Below are positions 23,490 through 35,606 of a stretch of 64,000 bases of DNA, piece by piece (within the stretch, counting starts at the first letter, position 1; each line of letters begins with the position of its first letter). The position numbers and the translations under genes were made by a program. The notes under the pieces are model-generated. The model was given only the letters and a program-made list of their open reading frames with translations. It was not told the origin of the DNA and ran no database searches. Source of the DNA: Tretioscincus oriximinensis (Eukaryota > Chordata > Lepidosauria > Squamata > Gymnophthalmidae); the NCBI GenBank assembly GCA_022410635.1, contig JAJVDF010000299.1, positions 63,332-127,331 on the forward strand, read 5' to 3'.

Positions 23490-23768
23490 ACCTCTTGCAG
23501 TTTCATCCTATTGTTTCTAGTCTTTCCATGTGTCACCATTGTTCTCATTGAGATTTAGATTAGATATCAGAAATTTTTTTCTAAAAGTAAGTATGATAGC
23601 CAGTGGAGCAGTTTGCCACCGGTGATGGTGCATTTTTCTTCACTGGAAGTCTTCAAACAGAGGCTAGATAGTCATCTGTCTGGGATGGTTTACAGAATTC
23701 TGCATTGAGCTGGGGGTTGGACCCAATGGTCCTGGAGGTCTCTTCCAATTCTATGATTCTATGATTCT
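23490..23768 (+). mobile_element. CR1 LINE copy with inverted 5' segment
   Basis: The right part, 23549-23768, is plus-strand CR1: TTTAGATTAGATATCAG, AGTGGAGCAGTTTGCCACC, TGGGGGTTGGACCCAATGG, and the tail TCTATGATTCTATGATTCT. The left part, 23490-23548, is the next-upstream CR1 segment but on the minus strand (CTCTTGCAGTTTCATCC, CTAGTCTTTCCATGTGTC), as seen by comparison with 31800-31850. This inverted 5' piece joined to a normal 3' end is the usual sign of twin priming. Confidence 0.8.
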
Positions 23769-24737
23769 CACTAGGGGAAAGAACAGAAGCAAAAGCTGTG
23801 TGGCTTTGAACTGGGCACACGCAGTTCCTCTATAATCCACAGGGGGAGTGTTTTCGCAGTGCCTCATTTGCAAAGCCAAACATCACCGGAACAGAATTCC
23901 CNTTCAAAAGTGACGTGGGTTCGGTTTTTTCCAATTTGGGCTAACCACACTACAGTTTGCCCATAGTGGGAGCACTTCTGTGTAAACGCTGTCACATACC
24001 GCCACTGTGCCTCCATTTTGTTCTAACCTCTGAGGAAGAAACAGCGGTTTTTAAAAGGTTTTTTTTAGAGGGGTGGGTGTTGGGTTCTGGTTTTGTGCAA
24101 AAATAAATTATCTATATATCTGTATTATTTTTTGAAATCNTGGATTTGTGCAATTTTTTTNAAAAAAGGTGGAGCACAGGAAGAAGATTCTCCCAAAATA
24201 GATTACCCAACCAATGCAGCCATTACTTCTAGCAGCCAATGCAAATCTCGTGCGGATGATGAAATGGAGTTGGAAATGGAAGAAAATCCAGAGGGGATTT
24301 GAATTCACATTGCAGTTCTCAAAACTACTTCTTTCACTCCCGTGAGAATGCAGCCTATGATGGTTTTAACGAAAGAAGGTATAGACTTGTCGAGAAGAAA
24401 TGTTATATAAAAGACTGGGAAGTGTTAGTAAATTATTGTGTAAGAATCAGATCATTAGCTCTACAGGGGATGTGATATAAAGAATAATATGGTGTTTATT
24501 TGGAATCCTTTGTTGAATAACTCTCAAGTGTGGAGAGAAATGAACACACCGGATAAATAGTATATAACCAGATAGATATTAGGGTTGCTTACTTAACTTA
24601 CCATAGTAGGTCCTGAGGAATAGAACTGTAATTGTACATTTTTTCTCTTGCTGTATGCTTACGGTAGTTTTGTAGTTTGTTTTTCCTAAGTATTTACATG
24701 TATCTTTATGTTTCTTAGTTTTCATATTAAGAGAAAT
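23769..24737. other. No gene seen; possible transposon end
   Basis: GAGAATGCAGCCTATG at 24342-24357 matches the end-like block at 15664-15680. Runs such as TTTTTTTnAAAAAA near 24150 flank single n bases. No gene is supported. Confidence 0.35.
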
Positions 24738-24841
24738 AGCCGTGTTAGTCCAGTAGAAAGTCCAGCAAAGGGGCTAGTAGCTTATGCCACCCACTTTTCT
24801 CCTGTTAGTCTCAAAGTGCTACTAGCCCCTTTGCTGGACTT
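24738..24841. mobile_element. Inverted-repeat element (GTTAGTC repeat)
   Basis: A perfect 24-bp inverted repeat: arms 24758-24781 and 24818-24841 (core CCAGCAAAGGGGCTAGTAGC). The 36-bp spacer holds GTTAGTCTCAAAGTGCTA-like sequence shared with 42959-43050, where only one arm is present. It could be a MITE end or two facing copies joined head to head. Confidence 0.7.
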
Positions 24842-25019
24842 ATTTTTCATGATTTATTGTATAGTGTTTTTTGCTTGGCATTAATAATAAAAACATGTTG
24901 TAAATCACTGCTATAGAAAAAAGACTAACTATATTATACACAATAATATGAGATTCTAAATGATACAATATAAAGTAAAACTGAAGCAAAGTGTAGTAGT
25001 ATCAATTGAAGGAAGCAAA

Positions 25020-26060
25020 GGTAAGAAGTCAGCTCTGGTCTTCTTCCTTCTCCCAGTCAAAAGCTTGGCTTTTTATAACTTGGACAGAATAAAGGCCAGC
25101 AAAAAGTCCGGGTCTTTTTGTCCTCCCATCTAAGAGCGACCACATCATTCCTATGTCTGAGAAGAGTCNGGGACAGAGACAGCAAACCACAACCAAATAT
25201 CATTCCTATAACCTTAGGGGGGTTGCTTTGTTCTGTTTATCTTCAGAGGAGGGTAGGGCACAAACAGTCCACGTCTTTTTCCACTTCTTAGTCAAGACCA
25301 GCGATATTTCCTGTAACTTAAGACAGGAAATTCAGTCAATTGTTGCAATAGCTCAATGAGGAAGGGCAGGGAGTGTAGGAACAGTAAATACAGAAATGCA
25401 GCAATCAGCTCAGGCCTTCTTCCAATTCCTGGTCAAAAGCAAACTGTGGCTGCGTGCACACAGCTATTTTCTACCTCACTCGGAGCGCTGTGAGGAAGAC
25501 TCGGGCATACGAGCTAAGCGTTTTTCAGCAGCCTGCCTGCTGCAAACCATTGTTCCTGTAATAAACTATTGTTGGGATATTCAGACATCGTTCTGGAGAG
25601 GCCCCTTCCTCTCCCGGCTGTGTCTGTGTGNATCTGTGTGCACAAATTTGACACCCAAGGATAAAACAACCGAGAATGCNGCAGTTGTTTCTATAGCCTG
25701 CTGGGAGTAAAAAGAAAAAGCCTCAGTCTACACCACGACGAGATTGAGGGCCGATGTTACGGAATATACGAGTTTGGTATACACAGACACGCGATTGCTA
25801 TATTCCGGAATATAGCTTTATAGCGGTTTTTAAGTCATCGTGTGCACGCAGTCTATGTGTTTGTTATTTAACAACAATAAGTGGGGCAGCGCATAGACAG
25901 CAATCAAATGCAGCAAACAGGCCAGATTTTCTTCCTCACTGCAGCTAACACTTGTTACAGTAACCTTGTGGATGGGGATTGCCAGCAAACACACAGGTGT
26001 AGCATACAGCCCAGGTCTTCTTCCTTTTCCCAGCTGCAATTCTTATGCTCTGGGAAAGAT
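25020..26060 (+). repeat. Degenerate tandem array with GGTCTTCTTCC motif
   Basis: A block resembling CAGYCCAGGTCTTCTTCCTT plus CCCAGTCAAAAGC recurs at about 25028, 25103, 25265, 25403, 25916 and 26005, with spacings consistent with a period of about 80 bp if some units have decayed. Units often begin GCAAAC/GCAATC. The element at 25448-25853 interrupts it. No protein frame spans it; the period is judged by eye. Confidence 0.5.
25448..25853. mobile_element. Terminal-inverted-repeat transposon, 406 bp, non-coding
   Basis: Ends 25448-25461 (GGCTGCGTGCACAC) and 25840-25853 (GTGTGCACGCAGTC) pair at 13 of 14 positions. CpG-rich compared with its flanks. Contains a perfect 20-bp palindrome at 25797-25816 centred on TTCCGGAA. 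No clear target duplication and no transposase. It splits the tandem array, so it is younger. A hAT-type origin is possible but unproven. Confidence 0.7.
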
Positions 26061-26304
26061 AGACAATGGCAACCAATACATGGATGTTCTGGAGACAGAT
26101 ATGGTGTGTCNCATTTCCTCCCCATTCACCCTCTAGCACACTGTCCAAATGGGGAGCAAAAAAGCACCACAAAGGATTTTAATTGCCTCCATTATATACA
26201 CACACACAATATTCAGTCCATACAATTTAAATTAAAAAAAAATGTAGAAGTTAAAAGTTTTTATACTGTTTTTAATTTGTTAATTTTGTGTTGATATTTT
26301 ACTG
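26061..26304. other. No gene seen
   Basis: Unassigned sequence with one n and a short (CA)n at about 26199-26209. Leads into a SINE tail. Confidence 0.4.
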
Positions 26305-26380
26305 TTCGCTGCCCTGAGACCTTCAGGTATGGGGCGGGGTATAAATATAAATAAATAAATGAATAAATAAATAAATAAAA
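26305..26380 (+). mobile_element. SINE 3' end with (AAAT)n tail
   Basis: GCTGCCCTGAGACCTTCAGG, GGGGCGGGGTATAAATA and an AAAT run match the 3' end of the full-length SINE at 30784-31034. The tRNA-like part is absent. Confidence 0.85.
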
Positions 26381-27524
26381 GAAGAGGAAAAGATACAAAA
26401 CATGTTATATACTAAATATACAACTCCAATATTTATGGAGAAGGAGGAGGAGATACTTTCAATTGCTGGATATCCCAGGAAGTGTTGGGAATATTTAGTT
26501 CAGCAATTCTGGAGTCTTGGGGTGACATCGCGCATGTGATGATGCCACTTCTGGGCAAGACCAGAAGTGATATCATGGCAGGCACCCTTTCCAGAAGCAG
26601 AGATAAAAAAATGACATCATTTGTGATGGCCCTTCTGGGGCCCAGGGTGTCCTTTCCAGAAGCAGGGNGCCGAAGTGACATCACCAAACAGGAAAAGGGG
26701 TGAGGCATTTTTTTCATACGTGAATTCATACATGGGTGAATTTTCTGATGCAGCTTACACAACTCACATACGACTCCCAGCTAGTCTTCTCCTTAGCTAG
26801 ATTACCAGAAAAAAGCAGGACTGGAGTGCTGCATCTTAAAAAAACAAGTAATTTCAGCAAAGGCAGCCAATAATGCTGACAGCACCCATCCTGTCCCCCA
26901 CACCTATTAAAGATGCAACACTCCCGTCTTACTTTTTTCTGGAACCCCTATTCTCAGCACTCCAGTTGGAGAAGGCCTGCAACTGCATACAACATCCCTT
27001 TAGATATTAATGGCAACGGTTGAATTTTGCTATTTGTATAGCATGACTAATGTTATAAATATCTCCAGGAAATGGAAGCATTTCTTTTCTGAATTAGATG
27101 CATTGCTTTCCATCACAGCTTCACCAAGGGGAGTTCTCACTGACAGCAGCCCTGATTCAAATAGAGCTGGNTTCAGTGAAGTTGTTTATACAGCTCAGGA
27201 TCTGTTACTGCAACACATCGAAGGAATTTCCTTTAGGGGAAAAGAGTTCATTTTGCAGCTAGCATTGTGCAGAGATTTGTATTTCAGATTTTAAATAAAA
27301 CCTACTGTGGTGAAGTCAGAGGAGCCTTGCCAGGTTTCATGAGCCCATTGTTAGCGATGATGTAGTCCCAGGGCTGAGTATTAACTTGGATTTAAAGCAA
27401 AACATGGAGAATCAAGCTGGTAGAGAGGAGCTACCTTGGGAAACTAAATATTTCTTAGCATATTGATGGCCTTTCAGTGGAAATCCNGTGGAAGATTTTC
27501 TTGCTGCTGTGTCTTGTTTACCTA
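26381..27524. other. No gene seen; ACTTCTGG/CCAGAAGT repeats at 26517-26690
   Basis: Between 26517 and 26690 the blocks CACTTCTGGGC, CCAGAAGTGA, CCTTTCCAGAAGCAG and TGACATCA recur two to three times, with a small hairpin CACTTCTGG...CCAGAAGTG at about 26547-26571. This is probably a piece of a dispersed lizard repeat. The 94-residue frame at 27010-27294 has no recognisable domain. Confidence 0.4.
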
Positions 27525-27985
27525 GGACCACATCCACATGTTTTCCTACCTAGTTTCAACATCATGATTCTTCCGCCAAACCCGTAATTGGAGTTTTCAC
27601 CACGCTTTGCAACGCATCAGTAATAAATGTGTAATTTTGTGATTGTTGATTTTTTCTGTCATCTTTGCAAAACAGTCCATATTCCCCTTCTCAAGCCTTT
27701 GTGTGCTTCTTGGTTAATACAGTAAGGGAGAAACAGGACAATAANAATCTCATACAGAACATTCTCATGATTTACTTCCTGCTTAGTCAGGGCAGAAGCA
27801 GAATCACATACTGAGCATGCTCAGAATTTACTTCTTGGTTTAGTCAGCTCATCTATTCCACATGGATTTAAAGGCTTTATGATATGTTTGTAAAAGAATG
27901 AAGGTACAAATGNTGGGGCTCGTGATGGGATATTTCAGAATTTAACACCATTGTGAGGTTTTAAAATGTCGTTTCTTGTTTACCT
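27525..27985 (+). repeat. Unclassified dispersed repeat, family B copy 1
   Basis: Aligns in order with 58050-58560: TTTTCCTAC, CATATTCCCnTTCnAAGC, CATACTGAGCATGCTCAG, TTTACTTCCTG, TTCCACATGGATTT, GGGGCTCGTGA and AATTTAACACCATT. Both copies hold two tandem versions of the ATCTCATAC...TTACTTC block. No coding frame. Class unknown. Confidence 0.6.
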
Positions 27986-28346
27986 ATATATTTTTGGTTC
28001 AGCCTCCCATCTGACCAACAAATGGTATGGTATGTTACCAAGAATGATCACAAGGGTTTTCCAAGAATATACAGAAATCTTGAAACAGATAAACAAAGCA
28101 CGCTGTACTATTTTTTGGTTGTAACTTTAGCATATCATTGATTCTGTTTCTGCACTAGTACACTATTTAACATTCAGAATCTTAAAATTTGAAGTTTTTT
28201 ACCTCAAACAGAAGACACTATTATTTTAATTGTGGAGTCTGTCAGTCAATANCTGCAGTTAGCATCCACTGCAAATATCTTCCTTGCCATACAAGCTAAT
28301 GAAAAAATGTTGAACTGTAGAGTGGAAAGAACTTTCAGATCAGTAT

Positions 28347-28505
28347 GAACATAAGAATATAAGAGGAGTCTAATGGATTATCTCATGCTAATTGTTCTTG
28401 GGTATTCTCAAGCAGAAGACAAAGACAAAATCTTCATCTGTTCTCAACTTCTTGCAATTAACATTTAGAAGCAACCTCCCTGTCTCTCCAACACTAACTG
28501 ATATA
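28347..28505 (-). mobile_element. CR1-like LINE 3' end, heavily decayed
   Basis: Minus strand. GAACATAAGAATATAAGAGGAG (in two parts) and TATTCTCAAGCAGAAGACAA correspond to the 3' UTR start seen at 32205-32330. The rest is eroded. Confidence 0.55.
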
Positions 28506-28562
28506 ATAGCAGAAAGTAAGTATATAATTACGGAAGTACAATAGCTTGTATTAAAAGTGACC

Positions 28563-28613
28563 ATAACAGGTTCACTACAATAACAGGTTCGCTACAGTAA
28601 CAGGTTCACAACA
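28563..28613 (+). repeat. Three tandem copies of a 17-bp unit
   Basis: ATAACAGGTTCACTACA, ATAACAGGTTCGCTACA and GTAACAGGTTCACAACA follow without gaps. A small local duplication. Confidence 0.85.
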
Positions 28614-28739
28614 GTTTTTTTAATTGTGTTATTTTATAATGATATTTTCATCAGCTGCTAGAGGCATTATAAGCTGCCCCTGGTTAACATTCCTCTTTTC
28701 CACACCCATTAAAGCTGCAAAACTCTTGTTCCAGTTTTT

Positions 28740-29165
28740 TTATGGCAATCCTATTCCATCCTGGAGTCAATGTTTAGGCATCCATTCTAGTCACTCATAT
28801 ACCTGAACTCCATTCTGGAGGCAATATTTATTTATTAATTTAAAATGATTTATACCCAGCCCTTCATCAGTGGTCTCAAGAATGCCTACTATAAGGCATC
28901 CTTTTTAGCCATTGGTATATATGAGCTCCTGAAGTTTGTTTAATTCCTTTTCAAAGCTATCCAGCTTGGTTGGGCTGAATCTCCTGTTTAATGTAGGCTT
29001 CACTAAAGATTTCCAAACAAAATGTCTGTTCAAATTCTGTTTGAAGACCTTTTATTGACCGACTACCGTTAGCGTCAAAAAGTTTTTGATAATATTTAAT
29101 CTTTAGCTATGTCTTTACTGTGTCATCCTGTTGCTTCTAGGCCTTCCATATGATCTACAATGTGT
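28740..29165 (-). mobile_element. CR1-like LINE remnants with small insertion
   Basis: Minus strand. CCATTCTGGAGGCAATA and TTCAAAGCTATCCAGCTTGG match one CR1 lineage; the right part (GTTTGAAGACCTTTT, ATCCTGTTGCTTCTAGGCC) resembles the other. At 28826-28886 a TTTATACCCAGCCCTTCATC stretch of another repeat interrupts it. Strongly decayed, so boundaries are approximate. Confidence 0.5.
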
Positions 29166-29560
29166 ATGAATCACACATATAAATTTGCACAGATTGGCAG
29201 TTTCCTAGGGTAAAAAGAGAACTGGGTTTTGCTTCGTTAAGGACATCTGGCTATTTCCCAGTCTCTTATTTAAGAACAATGGTCATGAGAGCAAGTTGCC
29301 CTTCGCTTATACTCATTCGGCTGCATATAATTAGGTAAGCAATACTACAAAATGACATGCAATTCCTTTTATCTTTCCCCTCAAGGAAATCATATTCAAC
29401 TGTTCAGAGAATTGAAAGAATGTAATCAGAAGCTGGAACTAGTTTGAACTTGAAGTTAGAGGTTTCTTCTAGAAAGATACTAATCACACTGGATATAAAA
29501 GATGCGTACAAAAGATGAGTACTGCTTGTCTGTTGAAAGTCCCCCAAACTATACTCCAAA
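29166..29560. other. No gene seen
   Basis: Unassigned AT-rich sequence, no recognisable element. Confidence 0.4.
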
Positions 29561-29664
29561 TGTTTATTTTAGGAATTTATGTCCTGCCCTTCACCAAAGG
29601 TCACAGGGTGGGTAACAGAAAATTAAAAGCAACACAAAAGTAGAACATTTTAAAGAGCTATACC
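29561..29664. repeat. Unclassified dispersed repeat (CCTGCCCTTCACC)
   Basis: TTTATTTTAGGAATTTATGT, CCTGCCCTTCACCAAAGG and GGGTGGGTAACAGAAAATTA match 4143-4215 block by block. Only the first part of that repeat is present. Confidence 0.65.
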
Positions 29665-30783
29665 TTCTTTTAGCTAGAATAGAGAATGTTCCTTTGTGAG
29701 TTGTGAGTATGTTAAATAACTAAATCTGGACCTCAGAGAATGTAGAACAAGAACGATGTAACTAAGCAGTTCCTTATTCAAACATTTTATGTTGGGTTTT
29801 CATAAGAAATAATACTATATAATTGCAAGAATAATCTCTGGCAACCCCTACACAGCCTGATGTTTGTAATGAACTGGTTCTATAATATTCTATAATATTC
29901 CAGCATTTCCCCTTGATTCCTAAGCCTTGGCTTTGAGATGTGGCATCAGCTTCTACAACAAACCATAACTATTATTTCTCCCCTACTGTGAGAACTCTGA
30001 CTCAATGATGTATATACAGAGTAGAAGTCAAGGTGGGCATATAGAATCTATCTAAAGTTGTCTTGACACTGTACCACTTACTGTAGATGAACGTATGACA
30101 AAACATTAAGGTCCCTCTTGATGATGCATCCAGGTTGTGAATTTCTGTCTCAGATGGATTGGGAACATTGTCATCGTATATCTTCTACTGTCTTTTCATC
30201 CAGGTCTTACAACTAAACAAGATTCAGCCCCTCATGCCATTCCCAAAGCTATTACATAACCTCATAAGAAACAGGAAACATGAAGTCACAAATCCTTCAA
30301 CATTTCCATTAGAGTCATAACAACATGCTGACATATTAACAAGGTGCTTCAAGCCATCTGAAATTGCCACCTTCTCACTACAGCTCTGCTTCTTACAAGA
30401 AAAATGACAGAAAGAAGATGCAATATAGCCACCCATAAACAAAGATATCCGAATGACTTACAAAACTGTCATTCCTAAATACACGAACACACTTGCAACT
30501 GCAACAATGAATAATTTGAAATATATTATTTATTAATTAATAAAATCATTAAAACAGTTAAAACTGTAACACCAGATTATAATCTAAAGCGTCTCACTAT
30601 ATTAAAAGTCACCCGCAGCACTTAAAAACCTATATAGTAATTGTGCTGTGTTCATCTCCCTGGACAGGTTATTCCAATGCTTTTTGTGTATGTATACAAA
30701 AATGAACACAGCTAATTACAGATATGCAAAAGGTACCAAAATGATTTGAATTCAAAGCATTTTGTTCTAAGATTTACAAACCC
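29665..30783. other. No gene seen
   Basis: Unassigned AT-rich sequence; TTATTAATTAATAAAATCATT near 30527-30550 is a low-complexity run. A 72-residue minus-strand frame at 30224-30442 shows no known domain. Confidence 0.4.
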
Positions 30784-31034
30784 AGAGCCATTTGGTGTAA
30801 TGGTTGAGTGTGGGTCTCGTATCTGGTAGTCTCCTGGTTCGATTCCCCACTCCTCCATGAAAGCCAGCTGGGTGACCTTGGGCCAGTCACAATTCTTTGA
30901 ACTCTCTCAGCCCCACCTACTCCAAAGGGTGTCTGTTGTGGAGAAAGCAACAAAAGCTATGTGTGCCACCGTGGTTGGCCGCCCTGAGACCTTCAGGTAT
31001 AGGGCAGGATACAAGTACAAATAAATAAATAAAT
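30784..31034 (+). mobile_element. Full-length tRNA-derived SINE with (AAAT)n tail
   Basis: The reference copy for family 1. Pol III boxes are clear: A box TGGTGTAATGGTTGAG (30793-30808) and B box GGTTCGATTCC (30836-30846), 28 bp apart as in tRNA genes. The body holds CCAGCTGGGTGACCTTGG and CTCTCAGCCCCACCTACTCC. The 3' end CCGCCCTGAGACCTTCAGG, GGGCAGGATACAAGTACAAA then (TAAA)n resembles L2-type LINE tails, suggesting which LINE machinery mobilised it (inference). Confidence 0.92.
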
Positions 31035-31580
31035 CTTGCCTGGGGAAATGGGAAATTTTCTTCAAATTTCTTGTAATGGGGGCCTCCCTGCCTCTCTCCA
31101 GTGACCCACAACTGTCTCAAGACCATTTTGCATCAGAGTAATTTCGTTCTTTGCCAAACATCCTTTTGCGCATATTATCTTTAAAACACTTTAGTTCATA
31201 TTAATTTGTTGATGTAGATTCACTGCAGCCACAAACACTGACCCATATTAAAAATGGAACAATATTTATTAGTGACCAAACACTAATGTGTGACCAAATA
31301 CTAGATGCTGCATCCTGCCACTTGTTTATGTAGACATAAGCTCCAAAGCTGCTTCTAACAACATCATTTTCACTTCAACCACATAAATTTGTCCTACAAG
31401 TAAGCATGCTGCTAGAATGCATTTTTAGCATCGTTATTACACATGCAAGATGGATTTATCAGGTTTACCAGTAGCCCATTTTGCGGAATTGTTCCGATAC
31501 ATTTGATGTGAATTAAGCACTATTCCAACACAAACACTATGGAACAATAATATCCCTAAAGGTTCTCCTTCTCCAAATTT
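31035..31580. other. No gene seen
   Basis: Unassigned sequence between a SINE and a CR1. No frame of interest. Confidence 0.4.
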
Positions 31581-32204
<624 letters not shown>

Positions 32205-32491
32205 TTAGAACATAAGAATATAAGATGACCCCTGTTGAACTAGGCCGGGGCCCATCTAGTCCAACATACTGTCTCACATGATGACCCACCAATTTCAACT
32301 GGGTAGTCTCAAGCAGAAGAAGGCAAAACCCTCACCTGCAAATGGTACTTTAGGAATCCTGCCTGTTGCTCCATCTAGGAGGCAGTATCGAGGGAGCATC
32401 CCAGTAGCTATTTATTCCCTTGACTTCCATGAACTTGTCTAATCCTGTCTTAAAGCTACCTAGCTTACCACCACTTTTTCTGAAAGTAAAT
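32205..32491 (-). mobile_element. CR1-like LINE 3' end (TTCTTATG lineage)
   Basis: Minus strand. AGAACATAAGAATATAAGA (tail units), GGGCCCATCTAGTCCAAC, CTGCCTGTTGCTCCATC, CCTTGACTTCCATGAACTTG and CTTAAAGCTACCTAGCTTACC. It directly abuts the other CR1 at 32204; either one inserted beside the other or a shared breakpoint joined them. Confidence 0.8.
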
Positions 32492-32605
32492 TGTTAGCCA
32501 CTCTGAAACTTTTTGGTATAGAGTAGTATAAAAAATGAATAAATAAAATGAATTTCTAAGCCGGTGCAAATAGGACTTAAACCGGAGATAAGTGTTAAGG
32601 ATTAC
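32492..32605 (+). mobile_element. SINE-like 3' tail plus possible MITE scrap
   Basis: TTAGCCACTCTGAAACTTTT, GTATAGAGTAGTATAAAAAATG and an AAAT-like tail resemble the 3' ends of SINE/L2-type elements. TGCAAATAGGACTTAAACCGG at 32574 resembles the TGCAAATAGGACCTAAGACT arm of the MITE at 46831-47034. Confidence 0.45.
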
Positions 32606-35479
32606 TGGTAATTGAGCTGATTGCCTGGTCAACCATCTTGTTTGGGACTTTACATGCCTGGTACCTTATGCTACATTCCAGATGGTGAACCTTTGAGTGT
32701 TTGCCTTTGAATTAGAGAATTATTATTGATAACTCTTACTTCTATAGTTGTTGCATAGCCTTTGGGAATTGTTTCTTCTGTTTTGCTGCATCTGATTTAA
32801 AAGACTGATAGACTCTTTTTCTTTTGTGTATGCTGCTTATCTGAACTTATAAAAAGTCCTTTTTGGTTGAATTCTGGGATCCTAGCATTAGGATGGACTG
32901 CTTCCCCACAAAGCAAGTACAGACTTAACCCTAATCTGGCATCTAGCCTTCTGCTCTAAAAGAGCACCCAGTTTAAGCAGATTGGACTGCATTAGACAGA
33001 GGCAATAGGTTTCACAATGCAGACTGTGGATCGCTAGGACATGGCAGCACTCGTACAAATGTATTAGTGATTAATATGGAGGACTTTTAGACAGATATGA
33101 TCCAAATTACCACTAGCCCCATGCAGACAATGTAGACTATTGAGTTCCTTAAAATGGATTACTAGATAGGAGCATAACAGAGAGAAATATTGGTACTATG
33201 AGCTTTCATAGACTAAGTCTACTTTTTTCTATGCACACTTTTTAATGATTTAATGATTTTTCTTTATGGATCATAGAGGTACTACTGAACAGTGATGTTT
33301 GGGGAAACTGTCCAGCTGCCATCTCTAAACTGCTTTTAAATATATGTTGACACAGCCCGTAAGTTGTCGAATCACCACTGCTATGATCTCCACCCTTTGT
33401 CATTAAAAAAACAACAGCATGAATATCTAGAAAGCAGATCTCTGTTTGTGGGGGGAAAACTCTTTCCCTGAAGTTTATCCATTTGATTGAAGGCTTTCTC
33501 TTAAATCTTTGGGACATTATAGTACACAAAAGTAGTGTTCATCTCGTATGTTCAGCCCAGCCAACCTTGACACCTGCTTGTCCTAATAATCATGTTTGCA
33601 GAAAGCCATGCTGTTTGACATTTTCATAACTCATGACAAGAGCTGAAGTGTATTTTCCAGATCATTAAACACTTGCACTTGGGTGAGGTTTGATTTTGTT
33701 CTGTTTTTAATAACTTACACTCGATAAATTTGTCCCCTTTTATTATCAAGAAAACTGTAGGCTTCAAGGATGACCACAAAAGGGCAAGAAAGCACATTGA
33801 TGAATTTACTAAGCTAAAAAAGTTTCATTATTTAGATGTGCCTTCTAAAAAAAACCCCAGAATTCGAAACAAAAACCTTGAATGTCTCTGTATTTATTTT
33901 TTTTCTGGTGTGGCGCATTAGTTGAGAGCAATTCCTGCCAGTGAATTGGTTCTACTGGCCCCAAAACATTCATATTTAGGTGGATGTTCCAGCTTTTGTT
34001 CTAAAAAGAACCTATTGAATTATCTTATACAGGCTACCAAATTGCAATTAATACAGAATTTGTCATTCTCTGACACAGATCTGAATTGCAGAATCAAAAT
34101 AAACTCCATAGTTGAAACAAAAATCATTACAAAAGCTATGTCAATCACTTAACATTAAGGGTTTAAACAGGTTCCTAAAAACGGTTAAACTTACAAAGTA
34201 GAATATACATTGTTATACACACAAGCCTTTCTGTGCTTTATCACTGCCTGGGTAAATTTGGTAACGTGATCATTTACATGTGAAAAGTAGATATCAGCCA
34301 AGAGGAAACATATCAGTTCTTTCTCTGATCACCTGAAATTTTTAATTGCACCAAAGAGTTCCATCTGATACAGTTGTAGATTGGATAGTGTAGTATGAAA
34401 TGTGAAATGTCCTCAACCTAATCTGGGCTGTACTGACACTATTGTCAGCTTCCTGGAATATTTTGGTAAAGCCCTAAAATGTGCATGATAGGGACTCTTT
34501 GGAGGTAGTCAGGTGTGAAATGTTTTCTAAGAGATACATTTGTAATGTTGGAAAGACAGTCAAAACCCATACTATGCTTCTTAATCTTGGGACACCATTT
34601 GGAAAATTTGGATTTTTACAGACCTATCCAGATGATGTTTTTAGTGAGATACAATGAGAGTCATTCTGGCTTTTCATCCACATCATGACTTTTTGAACAC
34701 TCGTGTTGGTGCCAGGGTAGCATTATCATGTCTTTTTTTACATGTATTTGCCCTAGACATTGCAATAATTTATAAATGGATCATTGTAACACATTTTCTT
34801 CATTGCTTTTTTAAGAAATCTGAAAGCATGATGAGCTGTAATTATGTAAAACAGTCCTGCCTGGGCTGTCTGGAATTCTCATACTTTGTGTGATTTTCAG
34901 TAAGAATGGATTCACAGGGCAGTAATGATCTGCATAGAAATGTTGAGTTTACTTGGCAAAAGTAATGAATGAAAAACCCAGCAGTGGCAGTTTCCAACAA
35001 ACTCAGATGACACAAGAAAAATTATGTGCACCCTCTTTGAATTTTATGGTTTTACATATCTGGATACAAGAAAAAAGCATCTGGTTCTTAGAAGGTCTTA
35101 CAATTAGGCAAACACAACTGTAGATGAATAACAATAGATGACAAAGTACACTGGTTATTTTTTNAAAAAAACCCTCCCATAAATTCAATATCTTGCATGT
35201 CCAGGGGAGTTATGGAAGATACGAAGGTGTCCATAAGAGCCATTCCAGGCAGAAAACAAGGAAGTGAGCCCACATCCCCATGCACAATTTCTACTGAGTT
35301 GGTAGCAACACAAGGTCACATATGTACAATGACTCCCTCGCTAAAAACGTCCATTGTCACGGAATTTCTAGCTGTTTGTGTGATTCACCAGCAGACATTT
35401 TGTAAAATCAGAGAGCAAGCTTCATGGGGACATTCAGGAATGTGAACATGGCAAATCTCACAAGATTTGGGGTGACATT
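32606..35479. other. No gene seen; weak repeat match at 33070-33180
   Basis: GATCCAAATTACC, GACAATGTAGACTATTGA and ATTACTAGATAGGAGCA at 33095-33175 resemble 40457-40527, so an old repeat (family F) may be present. The remainder is unassigned; one run TTTTTTnAAAAAA near 35160 holds an n. No exon recognised. Confidence 0.35.
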
Positions 35480-35606
35480 AAAAAGTTCCTTGGTTCTTGG
35501 TTCGCAGAGAATGCTTAGGAAACGTAGGAAGGCTTGCAGAGAATGCTGCTGATTGCGATAAGGAAAGTGCAGCAATATTTTATGGGACTTCTCAGGTGGT
35601 GAGATT
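35480..35606 (+). repeat. Family A repeat copy 2, left part
   Basis: AAAGTTCCTTGGTTCTTGG, GCAGAGAATGCTTAGGAAAC, AGAATGCTGCTGATTG and TTTTATGGGACTTCTC match 1820-1950 in order. The matching right part resumes at 36597, after the CR1. Confidence 0.6.

Noticed and set aside
30784..30860. tRNA gene
   Set aside because: A and B boxes are present, but the sequence does not close an acceptor stem and continues as a SINE body with an AAAT tail.
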